Part shown: one piece after another, positions 61,165 to 64,000 of the stretch
Layout of the letters: each line of letters starts with the position of its first letter
Numbering within the stretch: the first letter of the stretch is position 1
DNA from: Mesorhizobium sp.
Lineage (GTDB): Bacteria > Pseudomonadota > Alphaproteobacteria > Rhizobiales > Rhizobiaceae
Reading direction: 5' to 3'
DNA length: 64,000 bases
Assembly (NCBI RefSeq): GCF_023954305.1
Contig: NZ_JAMLIG010000004.1
Span: 186,001 to 250,000 of the forward strand
Notes under the pieces: model-generated
Databases searched by the model: none
Seen by the model: only the letters and a program-made list of their open reading frames with translations
Told to the model about the DNA's origin: nothing
Position numbers and translations under genes: made by a program

Positions 61165-63225
61165 ATGAACGAACGCCCCAAAGACGACCTGTTTTCGATG
61201 GCCGCGCAGCCGCTGAAGCCGGCCGAAAAGCCGGCGCGGCCGCTCGACCCGATCCTGCAGGCGGCCCAGAAGCGCGTGGTCGCGCCGAAGGACGCGTCGG
61301 AAGTCTATGACGCCAGTTCGATCGAGGTTCTGGAAGGGCTGGAACCCGTGCGCCGGCGGCCGGGCATGTATATCGGGGGGACCGACGAGAAGGCGCTGCA
61401 TCACCTGTTCGCCGAGGTGATCGACAACTCGATGGACGAGGCGGTTGCGGGCCACGCGACGTTCATCGAGGTGGAACTGGACGCCGCCGGCTATCTGACT
61501 GTGACCGACAACGGCCGCGGCATTCCGGTCGACCCGCACCCCAAATTCAAGAACAAGTCGGCGCTCGAGGTCATCATGACCACGCTGCATGCCGGCGGAA
61601 AGTTCGATTCAAAGGTGTACGAGACCTCCGGCGGTCTGCACGGCGTCGGCGTCTCCGTGGTCAACGCGCTGTCCGACGATCTCGAGGTCGAGGTCGCGCG
61701 CGGCCGCCAGCTCTACCGCCAGCGTTTTTCACGCGGCGTGCCGCAGGGCGGACTGGAGAGCCTGGGTGAGGTGCACAACCGGCGCGGCACGCGCGTGCGT
61801 TTCCATCCCGACGCCGACATTTTCGGCAGGGGCGCGAAATTCGAGCCGGCGCGCATCTATAAGATGGCGCGGTCGAAAGCCTACCTCTTCGGCGGCGTCG
61901 AAATCCGCTGGTCGTGCGATCCGGCGCTGATCGGCGACAAGGACCAGACGCCGGCCAAGGCAGTGTTCCACTTCCCCGGCGGCCTGAAGGACTATCTGCT
62001 CGCGTCTCTCGACGGCGAGATGCAGGTGACGCGCGAGGTGTTCGCGGGCAAGAGCGAGAAGCAGGGCGGCCACGGCTCGATCGAATGGGCGGTGACGTGG
62101 TTCGGCGGCGACGGCTTCGTCAATTCCTACTGCAACACGATCCCCACGGCCGAGGGCGGCACCCATGAGGCCGGCTTTCGCAACGTGCTGACCCGCGGCC
62201 TGCGTGCCTATGCCGAGCTCACCGGCAACAAGCGCGCCGCCGTCGTCACCTCGGAGGATGTGATGATCTCCGCGGCGGGCATGCTGTCGGTGTTCATCCG
62301 CGAGCCGGAATTCGTCGGCCAGACCAAGGACCGCCTAGCGACGGTCGAGGCTTTGCGCATCGTCGAGAACGCGCTGCGCGACCCGTTCGACCACTGGCTG
62401 GCCGACAATCCGCAGGAAGCGACCAAGCTGCTCGACTGGGTGATCGCGCGCGCCGACGAGCGCATCCGCCGCCGCCAGGAGAAGGAGGTCTCGCGCAAGA
62501 GCGCGGTGCGCAAGCTGCGCCTGCCTGGCAAGCTCGCCGATTGCACGCAGAGTGGCGCGGCTGGCGCGGAACTGTTCATCGTCGAGGGCGATTCGGCCGG
62601 CGGCTCGGCCAAGCAGGCGCGCGACCGCGCCACCCAGGCGGTGCTGCCGTTGCGCGGCAAGATCCTCAACGTCGCATCCGCAGGTCACGACAAGCTGACG
62701 GCCAACCAACAGATCGCCGACCTGATCCAGGCGCTCGGCTGCGGCACGCGCTCGAAATACCGCGAAGACGATCTGCGCTACGAGCGCGTGATTATCATGA
62801 CCGACGCGGACGTCGACGGCGCCCACATCGCCTCGCTGCTGATCACCTTCTTCTACCAGGAGATGCCGGACCTGATCCGGGGCGGGCACCTGTTCCTGGC
62901 GGTGCCGCCTCTTTATGCGATCCGGCAGGGCGGCAAAGTGCTCTATGCGCGCGACGACGCACACAAGGACGAATTGCTGCGGACCGAGTTCACCGGCCGC
63001 GGCAAGGTCGAGATCGGCCGTTTCAAGGGTCTCGGCGAGATGATGGCCGCGCAGCTCAAGGAAACCACGATGGCCCGCGCCAAGCGCACGCTGTTGCGCG
63101 TCGACGTCATCGACGCGGCGGAAGCGACCAAGGCCGCGGTAGATTCGCTGATGGGCACGAAGCCCGAACTTCGTTTCCGCTTCATCCAGGAAAATGCCGA
63201 GTTCGTCGAGGAACTGGATATCTGA
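61165..63225 (+). CDS. parE: DNA topoisomerase IV subunit B
   Basis: This 686-residue ParE is the ATPase subunit of the chromosome-decatenating enzyme. The GHKL ATPase domain has VIDNSMDEAVAGHATFIEVE and the G-box GGLHGVGVSVVNALS. The transducer domain follows, then the TOPRIM domain with LFIVEGDSAGGSAKQARDRA and the metal-binding IIMTDADVDGAHIASLLITF. The C-terminus is GRFKGLGEMMAAQL. It is distinguished from GyrB by the absence of the large GyrB insert and by length. The start at MNERPKDDLFSM follows CCAGGA. Confidence 0.94.
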   Translation: MNERPKDDLFSMAAQPLKPAEKPARPLDPILQAAQKRVVAPKDASEVYDASSIEVLEGLEPVRRRPGMYIGGTDEKALHHLFAEVIDNSMDEAVAGHATFIEVELDAAGYLTVTDNGRGIPVDPHPKFKNKSALEVIMTTLHAGGKFDSKVYETSGGLHGVGVSVVNALSDDLEVEVARGRQLYRQRFSRGVPQGGLESLGEVHNRRGTRVRFHPDADIFGRGAKFEPARIYKMARSKAYLFGGVEIRWSCDPALIGDKDQTPAKAVFHFPGGLKDYLLASLDGEMQVTREVFAGKSEKQGGHGSIEWAVTWFGGDGFVNSYCNTIPTAEGGTHEAGFRNVLTRGLRAYAELTGNKRAAVVTSEDVMISAAGMLSVFIREPEFVGQTKDRLATVEALRIVENALRDPFDHWLADNPQEATKLLDWVIARADERIRRRQEKEVSRKSAVRKLRLPGKLADCTQSGAAGAELFIVEGDSAGGSAKQARDRATQAVLPLRGKILNVASAGHDKLTANQQIADLIQALGCGTRSKYREDDLRYERVIIMTDADVDGAHIASLLITFFYQEMPDLIRGGHLFLAVPPLYAIRQGGKVLYARDDAHKDELLRTEFTGRGKVEIGRFKGLGEMMAAQLKETTMARAKRTLLRVDVIDAAEATKAAVDSLMGTKPELRFRFIQENAEFVEELDI

Positions 63226-63272
63226 CTCTGGACAGGGAGGACGGCATCTTCCCTCTCATCCTCCGCCTTCTC

Positions 63273-64000
63273 GTGGCTGTGGCGGTCGCCTACGCCGGGT
63301 TGATGGCCGTTCTCTTCTTCGCCCAACGCGCCCTGCTCTATCCGGGCGCGACCGGAGGGCCGATCGCGGCGGATCATTGGGGCGAGACCGTCGAAATCCT
63401 CACGGCGGATGGCGAGCATCTGTCGGCGCTCCATTCCGCCGCGCAGCAGGGGCATCCGACGGTCCTCTACTTCCCCGGCAATGCCGACCGCATCGATCGC
63501 TACGGGTTCCTCGGCCAAGGACTTGCCTCGCGCGGTTTCGGACTCCTCGCACTGTCCTATCGCGGCTATCCCGGATCGACCGGAGCCCCGACGGAGGCGG
63601 GCCTGATCGGCGATGGGCTCGCGGCCTACGACTGGCTGGCTTCGCGTTCGGCGGGGCCGATCGTCCTCGTCGGCCAATCGCTTGGCTCGGGCGTAGCCGT
63701 CGCTGTCGCCGCGGAGAGGCAACCCGCGGGGCTGGCGCTCATCTCCGCCTATGACTCGGTATTGGCGCTGGCGCGCAAGGCCTACTTCTTCCTGCCCGTC
63801 AGCCTCTTCCTGAAAGATCCCTTCCGTTCCGATCTCAGGATCGGGCGGGTCGGTACACCGAAACTGTTCGTCCACGGGCGTCGCGACACGCTGGTGCCTG
63901 TCGGACATGGCGAGGCGCTGTTCCTTCAGACGCCGGAGCCGAAGCGAATGATCATCCTCGACGAGGCCGGACACAACGACATCTGGAGCGAACGGTTGCT
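63273..64000 (+). CDS. Alpha/beta hydrolase (partial at right edge)
   Basis: At least 242 residues are visible; the C-terminus is off the window. It has one N-terminal membrane helix (VAYAGLMAVLFFAQRALLYP), a hydrolase core (VLYFPGNADRIDRYGFLGQG), nucleophile elbow LVGQSLGSGVAVAVAAE (Ser of GQSLG), acid region LFVHGRRDTLVPVGHGE and the catalytic His in DEAGHNDIW. It resembles the membrane-anchored bem46-like family. No ATG precedes the helix: GTG at 63273 is used, but GGGAGG lies just before an ATC at 63246 where homologues may begin. Confidence 0.82.
   Translation, partial: MAVAVAYAGLMAVLFFAQRALLYPGATGGPIAADHWGETVEILTADGEHLSALHSAAQQGHPTVLYFPGNADRIDRYGFLGQGLASRGFGLLALSYRGYPGSTGAPTEAGLIGDGLAAYDWLASRSAGPIVLVGQSLGSGVAVAVAAERQPAGLALISAYDSVLALARKAYFFLPVSLFLKDPFRSDLRIGRVGTPKLFVHGRRDTLVPVGHGEALFLQTPEPKRMIILDEAGHNDIWSERL

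Overview
The window comes from a GC-rich alphaproteobacterial chromosome, most likely a Rhizobiales/Phyllobacteriaceae (Mesorhizobium-like) genome. The evidence is the nuoA-B-C-D-E order with a long rhizobial-type NuoE tail, a divK-pleD pair, a GTTC-N7-GTTC LexA box at dinB, a tandem glycine riboswitch on gcvTHP, a Tad/Cpa pilus locus, and DUF3572, PccA and DnaE proteins of rhizobial type. The assignment rests on protein recognition alone; no search was run.

Layout. 1-4.3 kb: respiratory complex I genes on the minus strand (nuoE cut by the window edge, nuoD, nuoC, nuoB, nuoA). They are interrupted between nuoC and nuoD by a 23S-rRNA-IVS-type four-helix-bundle gene bracketed by inverted arrays of a 7-bp repeat. 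4.6-5.0 kb: divergent tRNA-Asp and tRNA-Val. 5.2-10.9 kb: a minus-strand set of CBS-BON, PfkB kinase, PEP synthase and CBS-BON genes with FNR/FixK-like boxes, next to a YARHG protein. 10.9-13.8 kb: two SEL1-repeat exported proteins. 13.9-18.8 kb: a permease/FG-GAP/ASPIC-UnbV fusion and two exported proteins. 19.1-22.4 kb: tandem methyltransferase, sulfotransferase and glycosyltransferase. 22.5-31.5 kb: two L,D-transpeptidases, a hydrolase/MarR pair, a small-multidrug-like membrane protein, PleD/DivK, DUF3572, HAD and GNAT proteins. 31.5-37.1 kb: dinB and dnaE. 37.1-39.2 kb: hypothetical genes and short repeats (a solo 7-bp array and a REP-like palindrome). 39.2-44.7 kb: Stf0 sulfotransferase, PccA, a PLD-family protein and a PLA2-like protein. 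44.8-47.7 kb: glutathione-dependent formaldehyde dehydrogenase, a lipoprotein, DUF188 and an XRE regulator. 47.8-52.3 kb: glycine riboswitch and gcvT-gcvH-gcvP. 52.4-53.1 kb: a Phd/PIN toxin-antitoxin pair. 53.1-60.9 kb: Tad pilus genes (tadD, tadC, tadB, cpaF, cpaE, a small lipoprotein, cpaC, cpaB). 61.2-64 kb: parE and a truncated alpha/beta hydrolase.

The best candidate for something undescribed is the unit at about 2232-2677. It is a single small four-helix-bundle ORF flanked by (GGTGAAT)n / (ATTCACC)n terminal inverted arrays, sitting inside an essential operon. In the direction of transcription the entry array offers TGA and ATG back-to-back in every frame. A solo array of the same repeat lies at 38519-38546. 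Secondary leads are the permease-CRTAC1 fusion, the three FNR/FixK-like boxes, the PLA2-like/PLD pair, a hairpin with a Shine-Dalgarno and AUG in its loop at 27.7 kb, and the non-canonical CTG start of stf0.
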